A stretch of DNA of 64,000 nt. Origin: Zhengitettix transpicula (lineage: Eukaryota; Arthropoda; Insecta; Orthoptera; Tetrigidae). Location of the stretch: positions 21,610,629 to 21,674,628 of the forward strand of contig CM073592.1 of the NCBI GenBank assembly GCA_037074705.1, written 5' to 3'. The notes beneath the pieces are model-generated. The model worked only from the letters and a program-made list of their open reading frames with translations, searched no databases and was not told the DNA's origin. Below, one piece after another: positions 47,206 through 59,429 of this stretch. How positions within the stretch are numbered: position 1 is the stretch's first letter; each line of letters opens with the position of its first letter. A program made the position numbers and the translations under genes.

Positions 47206-49396
47206 ATATTATTATAAAATTAAAGATTTTTTTCATAAGTAAATAAAAGACTTTGGTTTTCTGGTTTTTCTGTGGGTCTAAATAATCAGCTCTAAAAATT
47301 CAAAATATTATTCCTGTATTTGTAGCATAATTATTTAATCGTATTTCAATAGTTAATTAAGTCACAGTAATGATAGCTATTTTATTTCAAGTTCTTTTAA
47401 GGCCCAATTTGAGTTTGTATATTAAGGCTATCATATTACGTTTCTTAATTAGAAAACTGATATTTCTCTAGCTCCACACTTCTCTTCAGCTCGTTTGATC
47501 ATAAGAAATTTTTTTTCAGAAAAAAAAGGGGGTGTTCTCAGGTTCTAACAGTATCGTCTTCTGACAGAATTAGGGGCGAATTAAATTTAGGTAAGGGGTT
47601 ATAATGTTACATGCTTATGTTGAGATCGGAGAGTAGTTATTACATTATTAACAGCGAGGTGCCTGTAATGTTAATATGTTTGCTGGAAGTTAAAAAAAAA
47701 TTTGAGCTCTTGAGGACAGTTTTAAATACCGTGAGTGGCCATTTGTATCATTTTCGTTTCTACTTTGAATGGATATAGTAATGGCCACTCTTTAATGTTA
47801 AGCATTTATTGATTTAATAATATTTGATGGAGACCAAGTGAGAAAATTCCTATCCGTTTATTTATGTATTGACTTATAACAATGGTAGAAAACCTGGAAT
47901 ATTTTTGTCGCATCTGTATACGTCGAGTCTGTCTTGTGAACTGTGAAGGAGAAGCAAGCCTACAGTCACCAACTCAGAACAATATTATAATCCCTTAGAA
48001 ATGTTTAAGATAAAAGCGCGTCTCTTAGCTCACACATACAGACAAACAGGAGAGGAGATGAGAGGTAAAGGAAGGCATCTGCTTGAGTATTTTGGAACGG
48101 GAGAGAAAAGCAAGGAGACGCATTTGCGCCCGTCGTAAAGTAGATAGTGAGTCGGGCGTCTTCTCAGAGAGGAAAGCAGCAGCGTCGAGACGCGCCTACC
48201 ACTTAGTCCTGCAGAAAAGTAGTGAAGAGGGACGGAGGGAAAAGGGAGGACCGTTAACGCCGGAGGTGATAGCGCCCTCCGGAGAGGACCGACTTTAAGT
48301 GCGCGAGCCAATAAAGCACAGGCTGCTGCCAATAAAAGCAGACGACGTTAATTTCCAAGTAAAATAAAGGCGAATAAAATGTGGGCCGCATTTATCACTG
48401 TCTTTACAGGAGAAGCCATGTCCCCACCCCTCCCAAACTTTTAGTGCTCATTTGAAAAAAATAAGGGGGATGAGGGAAGGGTAAAAAGAAATCATGGTCG
48501 TAGTTGTAGAAATAGTACGAGTAGGGAAAAAGGAGGAAGAGGCATGGTAGGGTGGTATCGACTACGTCGCATCAGAAGGCTATGTAAAATCAAGGGAAAG
48601 GGAAAAGTGTCATCTGCAGATAAGAGGGAGAGTCATCGGCCCCGGCGACGCTACTGTTGTAGGAGTACGACGACGACGGCCGGCGTCGCTATAAAATCCC
48701 CAGTCTAGTACGAGCCGACCAATCAGGGCTGCACGTTATTCTTTTCCCTATAAAATAATCCCAGGGAATCCCCCCTTGCCTTTCACCCTCCTGCCCTTCC
48801 AGTTTCCGAGCAAGGAAGGCATTCAACTCTGTGGAAGGGCCGTAAAGTGCCAAGCCAGCCGACTTTATGACGGAAAACTTGAGATCGCATAAAACACAGA
48901 AACGTTTCGGAATAGCCCCAGACCTTCCCTCCCCCCAACCTCCCCCTACAGCACCTTCCCTTTCTAAGACACAAAAGCTATCCATGTGCGAATATCTTAC
49001 CTTTTCGACGCTTTGGCGCAGACGTGACGAGATGAGACGACGACGAGGACTTTCTGTAGACGAGGGGGAAAGTGGAGGATTTGGTAAGGATACGAGTATG
49101 TGTCTGTGCTGGGGGTGCGGGAAGGGGGAACAAATTTCGCTGACACAAAAATTCTCCTTTTGAGGCAGAAACATTTAGTAGTAAGTCCGAGTCCTGCAAC
49201 ATTCCTTTGTCTCACCCCGCACCAATATATTAGTATTCTCGTAATTGTCCCTTCCATAATTTGTTTAAATTCGCAATTAATTATTCGAAGCTTTCATAAA
49301 GAGCTCATGAAATTTGAATACTAAAAATTACAAGATAACGTATATATTAATTATCTAGCATAGGGACACGTAATTTATTTTAATTACCTTTATATA
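47206..49396. other. Non-coding stretch with a CpG-richer patch at 47990-49200
   Basis: 47206-47990 is AT-rich. 47990-49200 is the largest GC- and CpG-rich patch in the window, with many CG dinucleotides at 48100-48310 and 48630-48700. Long frames occur on both strands (48030-48332 minus, 48083-48298 plus, 48689-49174 minus with 161 codons, 48867-49163 plus), as expected from composition. No domain is visible in any. Confidence 0.4.
48690..48755 (+). promoter_or_regulatory. Possible core promoter motifs in CpG-richer patch
   Basis: TATAAAA lies at 48690-48696, CCAAT at 48719-48723 and another TATAAAA at 48749-48755, in a CG-rich setting with GACGACGACGG just upstream. This could be the promoter of a gene whose exons are not visible, on plus. 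Motifs of this length occur by chance, and CCAAT-to-TATA spacing is shorter than usual. Low confidence. Confidence 0.2.
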
Positions 49397-49814
49397 CAGG
49401 GTGTAACAAAACCAGACGGAACAATTTCAGGAATGTATTCCTCATTTTGACAGAAGAAAAAAAGAGTGTATTACAACATGGGTCCTGAAATCCATCCGAA
49501 CTTCCGTATCTGGTCGGTTTGTATGAAGCTCAGCTGACTAGTTGGAGCGCTCTGCTACAATGCGTACACGGAGAGTTAGTACATGATCCACAGCAGCAAC
49601 AAAGACTTTAGGTGTCACTCAAAGATCAAAGTTCAGGGGTTTTAAGTTTTCTCATGTAATAACTGTAACCAGATAACCAGTAATGACGTTCATACAATTT
49701 CGGATTACTCTGTAATTACACATTTACGGGCTCATGTTGTACTACACTATTTTTCTTTTCTCGATCAGAGGAATCATTTTCTGAAATTGTACCATAGAGT
49801 TTTGTTACAGCCTG
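49397..49814. mobile_element. MITE with CAGGGTGTAACAAAAC ends (418 bp)
   Basis: Left end CAGGGTGTAACAAAAC (49397-49412); right end is the reverse complement of CAGGCTGTAACAAAACTC (to 49814), one mismatch over 16 bases. TA flanks both sides (49395-49396 and 49815-49816). The interior has no coding capacity. Related single ends (ACACCCTGTA) occur near 5195 and 53998. Ends of the CAGGGTGT type are common on arthropod DNA transposons; the superfamily is not fixed by this evidence. Confidence 0.75.
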
Positions 49815-49816
49815 TA

Positions 49817-51041
49817 CATATAGTAATTAGTATTTTCTAATAGTAACATAGGAAACTATCTATAATATTATAAAAACCCGTAACACGAAAATAAATTACA
49901 TAATTTTCAAATTAAATTCAATTATTTTTAATTCGTTCGATGTTTCAAAATCTTTTTTGTGTATTAATGCCGCTATAATACTCTCAACGAAGCACAAATT
50001 TTACGCGTTCCACATGATTCGAAATTATTTTACAGTCAGTTTTATCGTTGCCCTAAGCTAGTGTTTTCTAACGTTTCCAAATTTATTAATATCTTCCATG
50101 TTTTACCTCTTCAAGACATTTTTCAGACCAACTCGTAATGTCTTATAAATTTTCTGTTTTTCTCTCTTCTCATATATTATAAAATTATTTAATTATCATT
50201 TTATTTTCACCAAGAATCGAGAACTTTAATTTAATTTTTCTGCAAAGGTGCAATTTTTTAGCTGCAGATTTTCTGAAAATATGTTTTTCTTCTCTACAAC
50301 TGTCAGTATACGTGACATTATAATTTTCTTATTAGTTATATGTTAAAAATAAATATTAAATCTATATTAAGTACTTCCATCTTCGAACTGAAATTATGTC
50401 TAACAATTTTTATGTTTGCGACGAACGGTATTAATAGGGTAATTGGAAAAACTCTTTTTTTTAAAAAAAAAACTCCGATTGGTACCGTCTTTAGTTCTCA
50501 TAGTGTGTCTTTTTTCAGGAGAGACAGTATAATAATTTCTTCTAGTCCCATTTTCTTTATTTATGATGTCATATTTCTCCCATACTGTGAACCTGTGTAT
50601 TACAACAATTTCAGATAAATATTTTTTAAGGAAATTTTTTTTTCTTAATGTGAAATGCCGTGAATTCTTTCAATTTTCAATACAGAATGTGATTCAACGC
50701 GAGTAGCCTTTGTAGGTAAATGATTTCGAATATAACTCGCTCATTTGCTAATTTCATTACAGAAAACTCTCTTGCCTGTATTAGTGAAACAGTTGGTTTC
50801 ATGAGAGTTTATTATTATAGCCAATATACGTCTACAATAAATATGATTTATATCCTAGATGAGAAGTAGGGCAGTCACGTGTTGCTTACGACACGTGTAT
50901 AAAAAGACGTATTCTCTGCTTTCCAGGTAAGAGTCCTCATCTTCTTCTGCGCCTGTCTTTCCCAGAAACCTTCGAGACAATCCCCCCTTTTCCTTTTTTT
51001 CCCCACCCAGATCTTGGAAGATTGCCGAGATATAAGAAGCT

Positions 51042-51072
<31 letters not shown>

Positions 51073-51570
51073 ATCTTTTCCGCTGTGGTACAATGAATCC
51101 CAAGATACGACCTCCCAGTCTGGTCGTACGTCCGTACAACGACCTTAACATCGGCAGAGACCTGTCAATTTATGGCGGACACGAAGAGGAGGGGGGAAAA
51201 AACGGGAAAGGACTATAAAGGAAGGGAAGGAGAATGGGAAGTGAACTCCACCCCCTCACAACACTCACACACACCCCCTTTTAGATCTGTAGTAAAACTG
51301 TTTTGCGATCATTCTGAGCCGTGACTTGTCTGTCGCTGGAGAGTAATGCGTCTGCACAACGTGAACTGTTTCTGGAACATGTGTCTGTTGTCCCGTCACA
51401 AATAACGCCATCTTATGTCAGAAATAAAGAACCTGTAAATAAATATGTTTCCTTAACTCATTTAACTGCCACACTATGTAGCGCACCAATCAAGATGCTC
51501 TTGACAGGAAGACTATCAAGACCTTGAAGAAGTCAAGACTTTCTAAAACCACCTACTAACTTCTTAGATT
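49817..51570. other. Non-coding stretch with trinucleotide repeat
   Basis: 49817-50850 is AT-rich, with one 92-codon plus frame (50340-50618) lacking any domain. A mixed TAG/TGG trinucleotide array spans about 51042-51072, inside a 98-codon minus frame (50855-51151) that reads a Thr run across it. No gene recognised. Confidence 0.5.
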
Positions 51571-51905
51571 TTTTTTAGGGCAACAGGCTACATGAGGGTG
51601 ATCCACATTGGGCAACTCCCATTTAATAGCATAGGAAGGGATTTGAAAGGGGGGATGCGGAAGGGTAGAGGAAGGTAGCCAAGGGTTAACTAGGGCCCCC
51701 GGGCTATGGTTTAAGGATCCTACCCGGCATTCGCCTAAAGAAATGCAGGGAACACCCTAGAAAAACCTGCATCTGGTAGGTCGGGCATTGGGTACTTGTC
51801 CCACGCCCTTCCGATGACGGGAGAGGAGTTTGCTGTGGGGACGCAGCATTCCCTTCTCCGTGCCTCGTCCAGTTTAGGAGGCAGCTGGCCGACTATTCCA
51901 ATGGG
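51571..51905 (-). mobile_element. Retroposon family R, copy R4 (5'-truncated)
   Basis: The plus strand shows the poly(T) (51569-51576) and then the family body GGGCAACAGGCTACATGAGG, GGTTAACTAGGGCCCCCGGG, GGTACTTGTCCCACGCCCTT and GGAGGCAGCTGGCCGACTAT. It stops at TTCCAATGGGA. Flanks ACTTCTTAGATT (left) and ACTTCAGATT (right, about 51906-51915) are an imperfect target duplication. The copy lacks the ~200-base 5' part seen in R3, R5 and R6, as expected of incomplete reverse transcription. Confidence 0.8.
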
Positions 51906-52689
51906 ACTTCAGATTAACCTATATCTTGAAATTAAAACATAAAGCGTCTGTGTTGAAAGTAAAATAAGTAGCCAATCCTTGTTGCCTTCTACAGGTGATT
52001 GACCAGGACAGTTGAATCTCACAAGCGTTATTTTGTCATATATATATTTTTCCTCTTATTTGATGACTCAATTGTGTAAATAGAATTTTTGCAATAATTT
52101 TACTCCCTGCTGTTCAGAAAATATGAGAGAACGAAAGGGTTTATGTTTACGAAAAATTTCTGTGACTCAGTAAAACCAGCCCATAGCCACTCTGACTCAG
52201 GAATAAAACTGAATGGCTTACTAATGGATTGGGCGAAGGACATATAATAGAATTACTACTCGCTCCTCTTTCAAATTAACTTATTTTTTAAAAAAAATAA
52301 ACGCTTAATCCGCAAAAATGGAAACGGATAATGAAATAAATAAAATTAAGATAAATAGCGGAAGCAGCAAATCATTTTACCATTAAATAAATAACGTTCA
52401 GAAATACGATTAGACTATTATTTAAAAGGAGAGGAAGAACCAGATGTCCACATCTTTTATTATCAAGGATTTCTCTTAATTCATGGTTGAGAAGACCGTG
52501 GTAATCCCATAAATAAAAATTATTTACGTAAAATCAAGAGTGCCAACTATTAAAAAACAAAAGTGATATTGATCTGACGGGAATTTAAATTAAGTAAATG
52601 AATCAGCTAATAATGTCAGCATCATTTGAATTTAGTTCAATCAAATTAGAGAATTACGTCTCATGGCAACGTTTCGACCCAAGAAATAA
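51906..52689. other. AT-rich non-coding stretch
   Basis: Nothing recognised except GTTTCGACCC at 52671-52680, which is a lone GAAAC box on minus without a clear partner. Confidence 0.5.
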
Positions 52690-52915
52690 TTTAGGATTAA
52701 ATTATAGATAAATCACAGCCTTTTAACGTCAGAAAATGATTTGTAATAGGAATTACACAACGCTGTGGCCGAACTGCAGTCAGCAGTCAGCGCTATTAAA
52801 ATTTTGTAAAACGTTTTACCTGAAGAGGCCGCAAATAGAGACGAACCGATGCATAAGTTTTATTAAAAAAAACATTTTCTGACGTTAAAAAGCTGTGGTT
52901 TGTTTATAATTTAAT
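52690..52915. repeat. Inverted repeat with hammerhead-like motif inside
   Basis: Left arm GGATTAAATTATAGATAAAT, CACAGCCTTTTAACGTCAGA, AAATG (about 52696-52740) matches the reverse complement of CATTTTCTGACGTTAAAAAG, CTGTGGTTTGTTTATAATTT, AAT (about 52871-52913). The centre contains CGCTGTGGCCG and CAGTCAGCAGTCAGCG (52761-52792), a version of the 33483 string. At 52820-52850 CTGAAGA, GGCCGCAAATAGAGAC and GAACC form a decayed hammerhead pattern. Confidence 0.6.
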
Positions 52916-53065
52916 GGTAAACATTCAGAAAATATCATGAATTAATTTAGGACTCCTTTTTATTCTTTAATATATTTGGAACCTGCTAATAGAATTTTTT
53001 CAACAGTGTCTTGAAACCATTATGTTGTATTCCTTAGATTTAGGTCTCTTTTGTTGATATAGAAC

Positions 53066-53100
53066 CTGACGAGGTCCCAAAATATGGTCTAAACGTTATA
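53066..53100 (+). ncRNA. Hammerhead-like motif, partly decayed
   Basis: CTGACGA (53066-53072), GGTCCC, AAAATAT, GGTC, TAAAC, GTTATA. Layout and loop match the copies at 28589 and 33533, with U7 changed to C and the G of GAAA changed to T. Immediately followed by a run of 11 C (53101-53111). Confidence 0.45.
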
Positions 53101-53111
53101 CCCCCCCCCCC

Positions 53112-56100
53112 TTTTATCTTGTATTTTCATGAGATGTAATTCTTAAATGTAATCCAATTATTTATTGTGACTTTATTGTCTGGTTATATGCAGTTATAAA
53201 ACGTTGGGACGCCCCACACACTCGTGTTTCGAAAATTAAGGGCTAGTCAAACTTTATAGAAGATCAAAAATTTGTACTGCAATGATTTGGTAAGTGTCGA
53301 GATGTTTTCAGGTGGAAATCGTTGGAAAGCAGAAGAGTAAAATATATGCTTTAAGTGTCTGTTTAATTGCTGTGTGCGGATTCAAAGCTTGGACAGAAAG
53401 ACTGAATAAAGCTAGAGAATTATATTGGGTTAGAAGATTGTGAACGTGAAATAAATGGCAGATCGCAAGAAAAGGACGCAGATATTTAATTTTAAATAGA
53501 TAAATTGAAAAAAAAATTACTACAGCTATGTTTGAGAAAAATATGTCAGTAAGCAGTGTTATAGGAATATTTTTAAACCATTTACGAATTGAAGTGTATT
53601 GATTTTACACTTATCTTAGTTTCTCTAATATATACATTAATCACTAATATTGCAGGGAATATTTTTATCCTTCAGGATATTTTGTGAATTTTTTCAGGCC
53701 ACTAAATTTTTCGTATCATAATTTTTATTTATATTTTCTTTATACGTATAAAGTTGCCATCGGGATTTATCATATACATGCACACATTAAGATGGTTTCT
53801 AAAAGAACATACGTTGCCCCATAATGTTTTAAAAAATATTTTTCTTGTTTTTTTTTAACATTAATATATTTATTTTGAGGATAAAGTCTTACTGGTACAA
53901 TTAAACTACTTTAAAATATTTTAATTTTAATCATACTGTTTTATTTTTTGGACAGTAAATAAATTTGATGTCTATATAGTGAGAATAATATTGTCACACC
54001 CTGTAGAGAGGTACAGATGTTCAACTTTGTAACAGGTAATGTAATGAATCTCACACATTTAAAAAGGGCATCAGTATTTGATACACATTTATTCATAATT
54101 CGTTGCCTACTTTCCTCTCATCGTTTTCCGTTCCATAACGCTGGACCTACGAGTGAATTAAATCGACGAAGCAAAGCGAGCGCGGTCTGGATTTCTTATT
54201 TTACGGTGGTTGGACCCTGATATGCATTCCCATGTGGACGGAAAGAAAGGAAATTGAATACAAGTACTGTGAGATGTCAACGTCAGAACAAAGAGGGCGA
54301 GAGGAAGTCTAAATGGCTCTGACGTCTTGGGAAAAGATGTGAATGAAGAAATACGAGGGTTAAATACAAATAAATAGGAAAAATAAAAATCCAGAAAAAG
54401 TAGATGAATCTTTCAACGAACCACATTCCCGTTAGTAAATTAAAAATAGTAACACTGAATGAAAAGTTTTAATGCGTTTTGGCACTAGACGGTAATCGAT
54501 TTTTAGAAGAAGAAAAAAAAACTAGTCTACGAAGAAAACCTGAAAAGTAATTAAATTCGACGAGCCAAGTTGTCAAATTTTCTCTCGCTTAACTAATTAC
54601 ACCGAATTCGTGATACAGTTGTCGACTGATGGAATGAAATACCCGTGTAATTATTTCAGAAGAAGAAACTGCTAATTACCGTATGGTGCCAACTATTTCC
54701 TGTACGCAGTTAATAATGATTAATCCGACAAGCACAGTTGTAAAAGAAAATCCTAGAAAGCTCCTGCTGATTTACCTGCGCAGCTCTTTTGATTAATCGC
54801 TCTGCTTTCTTGAGTTGTACGCGTTTAATTTCGCAACTACTATCATTTTACGAGCCAAGGACTTTTGCCTGGTCACCTGGATGAAATTTTAATTAACAAA
54901 ATAACTTAATGGGATATTACGACATGAATTAACATTCACAAATTAAATTTTTTTTGTACTTTTAATTTTCAGTGTAACGATTTAACATCACTCTTTCAAA
55001 GGAGACTTTATTTTAGAACATATTTTTTTCTTTCAGAATATTTTCTGTCTGGTAATAGACATCTTCTGACTTCAACACAGCGTTTCATGCTTTTTAAACG
55101 TACATTCCCACTCCTCTTCCAATCTCATACCACTTCTACCTTGTTTATCCGCAATAAATAAATCGTTTCTTCCACACCCCCAGCAGCCTTCCTCATACAT
55201 TCTGACTGTCAAATTCCGTCCACCCAATTGTCTTCCGTCGAAAGAAATCTTCCCTGTTACAGATCAATGTGTTCTGAATCCCTGGTCTTCCGATCATAAC
55301 GACATCTGGAATATTTCTCCCACGAACAGGTTTACAGCTGAGAAATTGACAACAGAATCCCTGGTATTTGTTGACTACAAAATATTTCAGCTTTATTACT
55401 CACTCAGTTTTTAAATTGGACAAAACAGTAATGGAAAGAATAATTTTTTTTTCTTAAGCAGGAAGCTTCAACCGTTTTCGGAATTCGTGTGAAGGAAATC
55501 TGAAGGAAACATTACAATTTAATATTAAAATTTATGGCATACTCTCCGTTTTCCTTTCCTTACTTCTTAACCAAACTTTCCGTTCGCAGATTTTACGAGC
55601 AGTGTGTAATTCACAATAACGGATTGAAAATTTTTCTAACGACCAAACTTTTTTTTCTTTTTTTAAAATGGAAGTTTGCCTCATCAATTTTAAGCTCTTA
55701 GACTCATTTTTATCGTCCACGCCTAATTACGTTTAAAGGTCTCTAGTGTACTATTCTTTATCACAGTTTCGTGGAAGCTTTTTATATTATTTTATTTTAT
55801 TTCTGAAAGAGAGCACAGAGCGTTTTTACGGCGGCGTGGAACCCCTTGACAGATTAACGTGTGCCTTCGTATGCACAAGGTATAAATAATTCCTCCGCTA
55901 TCTTCAGTCCATTAAGTTGGGAAGGCGACGCACGATAATACAACTGACAACTGTGACACGAGACATTCCACTCTTTCTTCTCATGCAACTTTAAATTCGA
56001 AAGAGAAATCGGGTCTTATTTTTCACTTTCCCTCGGAAAAAGTGAGAATTTTAAAATAATCTACAAAGCCGCTTATATTCAGTCCATTTCTCTTGCAACA

Positions 56101-56204
56101 CACGAAGGTGTTCGCGTTGACGTTTTGCTTTTAGTGGGTAGGCATAATAAAAAAAATTAAAAATAAATACTTCAGTTGCAAAAAACGTGAATAACACGTG
56201 ACAA
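53112..56204. other. Non-coding stretch
   Basis: Mostly AT-rich. ACACCCTGTAG near 53997-54007 resembles an isolated end of the 49397 MITE family. Frames of 60-67 codons (54017-54220, 55532-55720) show no domain. Confidence 0.5.
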
Positions 56205-57510
56205 AATTATTTGTAATAATCAAATACATGGGGGCTGGAATAAAACTTGTAATTTTATGACATTTTGATTAACAGTTTAACGATTTTGACCGTCGATATT
56301 ATTGTGCGATCGAGTATCTCCAGACGTAAGTTCCAAATTAGCCTCAGAAGCAGATGCAAACTGTCCACCACCGTAAATCCTCCAAATATTAGAAAAGAAC
56401 TGCTTACTTCAATATCAGAAACCATGACGACACCAGGAAAACTAAGAGCTGGACCACGTAAAAGTTGACATTTTTTTCCCAGGTGGGGGAACGGGGCTAT
56501 AAAAATCCAGGCATGTGGGAGATGTTAGTATTGTTTTAACACGTCAAACCGGGAGAGAATTAATTGTAACAATAAAATACATGGGGAAAAAATGGTAATT
56601 TTAAAAACGTTGCATTAAGAGTTTTACAATTTTGACCTTCGGTATTGTGGTAAAATCGAGTACCTCTTTTATAGTTTTGCCGACAAAAGTTCCAAATTAT
56701 ACTTAAAAGCAGATACAAAGTCAACGGAAACGATCAAGATAGTTGCAAATAATAGTTTGCTTTAACAGCAAACCAAGAGCTGTTCGAAAAAAAAAAATTG
56801 GACCATGTAGGTCATGGAGTTGACGTTTTTTCCCAGGTGGGGGAAAGGCCTACAAAATGCCAGGTTTTTTCTTCATTTTTTTTAGGGCAACAGGCTACAT
56901 GAGGGTAATCCACTTTGGGCAACTCCCCTTTAATAGCATAGGAAGGGATTTGAAAGGGGGGATGCGGAAGGGTGGAGGAAGGTAGCCAAGGGTTACTATG
57001 GCCCCCGGGCTATAGTTTAAGAATCCTACCCGGCATTCGCCTAAATAAATGCAGGGAAAACCCTAGGAAAACCTGCATCGGGTAGGTCGGGCATTGGGTA
57101 CTTGTCCCACGCCCTTCCGATAGCGGCAGAGGAGTTTGCTGTGGGGACGCTGCATTCCCTTCTCCGTGCCTCAACCTGTTTAGGCGGCCGACTATTCCAA
57201 TGGGAGTAGCGGACAACTGTGACCGTATGCCCAAGGTCTGCGACCCCGAAACATACACCTCTCAGAACAGGCCGAGGTGCCTCGGCTTGTGGGAACCTTA
57301 GTTCAAAAATGGAGAGGAAAAGGCATACCCAAAGGTAGCCCCTTCGTATCTCTCCTAAAAGGTTCTGCCTGCGAGAGAACATCCCTAGCAGGTATTGCCT
57401 GCGAGAGAATAGCCCTCGCAGGCCTCTTCTGTTGTTTTTTTTTCTTCAAATGCGACATGTGGAGATATTAGTATTGTTTTAGCAAGTAAAAACGAGAGAA
57501 ACATGGCAAA
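56205..57510 (+). repeat. Two-unit tandem repeat, ~353-bp period, interrupted by R5
   Basis: ATACATGGGG starts at 56224 and 56577. Both units continue with TTTTGACC(G/T)TCG, ATTATTGTG or ATTGTGG, AAGTTCCAAATTA and GGACCA.GTA. Both then reach TTTTTTCCCAGGTGGGGGAA. Unit 1 goes on to GGCTATAAAAATCCAGGC and AGATGTTAGTATTGTTTTA. In unit 2 the last part is displaced by R5 and resumes at 57449 (GCGACATGTGGAGATATTAG). A short inverted piece of the same unit lies at about 59755-59815. Confidence 0.75.
56876..57437 (-). mobile_element. Retroposon family R, copy R5 (near full length)
   Basis: The poly(T) at 56876-56883 precedes GGGCAACAGGCTACATGAGG and the full family body. The 5' end carries two TCTCGCAGGC units on minus (57360-57425), and there is an extra one relative to R6. 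TTTTTTCTTCA at 56865-56875 and 57438-57448 is the target duplication. The insertion splits the second unit of a tandem repeat, so its outer boundaries are confirmed independently by the uninterrupted first unit. A 113-codon minus frame (57041-57382) crosses it. Confidence 0.85.
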
Positions 57511-59135
57511 TTGTTGTCTCATGGCTCTTTGGGAGAAAGAGACAAGGAAAAAAATATTTCGGGACCGTAACCCCCTTCCTATGCTATTAAAGGGGGATTA
57601 GCCTCATGTATACTGTCACTCAAAAACAAAAGCGAAAGATCATAAAGCAGAAGACGCCGCTTACTAAATTCCTGACGAAGTTTCCCATTTAGGAAATGGA
57701 ATTCAATTTATTTTTCTTTACTTGTTCTAAAGCCACGATTTTACTTTTTAAAAAAAACCTTTGCCAAACCGTAGATATCATTTTCCACAGGTAAAGAAAT
57801 AATAAGTCACGAAATTTTAAATTGTAATTTAAAATAATTTTCGAATAAATTCATTTTTTTTATGAAATTTTCACATACACTTTTATAGATAACCATTACA
57901 GTACCTATTAACATAATTTGGTGCTATTTAATCATAAATACTAATATTTTGAGATTTCTACCCACGCCTCGAAGAACATTTCTTTAATACAGTCCCAAAA
58001 AAATAATTCTATTGATTAATTGGACGATTTAAGCATTCAAATAGAGGGACCATATTTCAGGAGACATTTTGACAATGACAGAAAAAAATACAGGACAAAT
58101 TTAAACCAATTAAATTATTTCAATTGCCAGCTGACGTATGATGGGCTTAATTATTTTTAAGTATTTTAATTGGGGTCACTAACAGTTATATCGAACTATT
58201 TTAGCCAACCAACATTAATCATGTTAGTTGTAGAAATTAAGTCAACATTTCCTCGACGTTTGCACGCGAAGGAAAGTCGAATACATAAAGCATTAACTCG
58301 TTTACAAGGTGCAAGTGATCTAATTAAGACCTCACATAATTCACTCCTTCCTTCACAGGTGACTCGAAAACATATTTTATTTTCTGCTCTGCTCGCCTGG
58401 GAATAAATTACAGGTCAGCAAATCCAGAACAGGAATGCGCTAGCCAGTTCCTGTGGGAGGTTCTGCCAGTTAAAAAAAAACACCATTATTCATTTCACCT
58501 GTTGTTGTTTTTTTTTTTACTCCAAGATTTTTTTTGGGCCAAGTTCGCGTTTTACTGTCAAATGCAGCTTTTTCAAACTGAGCGGCCTTTATGTGGTAAT
58601 AAAATACGTGTTAATATTATTTATTAATTTATAGCCTCTTAAGTTAGTTACACACAATGTAAAGTAGGAAAGTGTTACATTAATCTTAAATAAAAAAATA
58701 AACTGTAAATCAGTTGTAACTAACAAGACTAGTGAAATACAGTGTCAGTAAATTTATTTTAATAATCCATGAAATGTTTACCATATGAAGTTAGAAAAGA
58801 AAAATTAATATTTAATCTATTATAAGCCTCAATATAATTATTTTGATATAATATCTATCCAAACACATGTAGATGTTGTTGTGAAATATGAAAATAAAAA
58901 CTCCTGTCATCCATATTTAATTCCTCTAATTTATATTCTACAATCTTTGTTTGTTAGTAAACCCATTAAATAAATTGAGTTTCTGTTTTTCGTAATAATC
59001 CTCAGTTAATAAAAATATTTTTTTTAAAAAAAAAATTGTCAATTATACTTCAATAATAACCCAAGAATTAACGACCCGTATAACAGACAAAAAATCGGAA
59101 ATTAATTAAGAACAGTGTAATTTGAAAAACAAATC
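57511..59135. other. Non-coding stretch with an R fragment
   Basis: CCCTTCCTATGCTATTAAAG then GGGGATTAGCCTCATGT (about 57574-57610) is a short plus-strand scrap of the R family tail. The remainder is AT-rich; a 78-codon frame (58170-58406) has no recognised domain. Confidence 0.5.
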
Positions 59136-59171
59136 CTAGACGTTTCGATCAAGTATTGTGTTCCTTGTCAA
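59136..59171 (-). ncRNA. Hammerhead-like motif downstream of Penelope-like remains
   Basis: Minus strand: TGACAAGGAACACAATACTT, then GATC, GAAACGTC, TAGG. The GAAAC box is intact and the 5' box is TGACAAG. It lies about 300 bases downstream of the GIY-YIG remnant in the same orientation, where Penelope-like elements carry ribozyme-bearing terminal repeats. Pairing is imperfect, so it is a fossil. Confidence 0.45.
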
Positions 59172-59429
59172 TAATATTGCCAGACTGAAGAGCTATAGCC
59201 AAAGCTATAATTCTTTAAAAAAAAGGATTAAAATACCAGATATAATTTGAAAATGACTATTTAATAAACCCACAAAATACAGTTTATTTTCATTTAAATA
59301 AGATTTTTTGGTCTTAATGTATAACATTTCTGATAATAATCTTTCTTAAAAACGAGTTTCCTTGTCAAAGTTGAAAGAATGATTAAGATCCAATCAATGT
59401 TTTGTAGTCGGAGAATGTTTTATAAGGTG

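Noticed and set aside
48030..48332. Minus frame beginning with a mitochondrial-targeting-like Ala/Leu/Arg stretch
   Set aside because: The apparent start codon is TTG, not ATG, so the N terminus is not real, and the remainder has no domain.
48689..49174. 161-codon minus-strand frame as an exon
   Set aside because: Several long frames overlap in this CpG-richer patch on both strands, as composition alone predicts; no motif seen.
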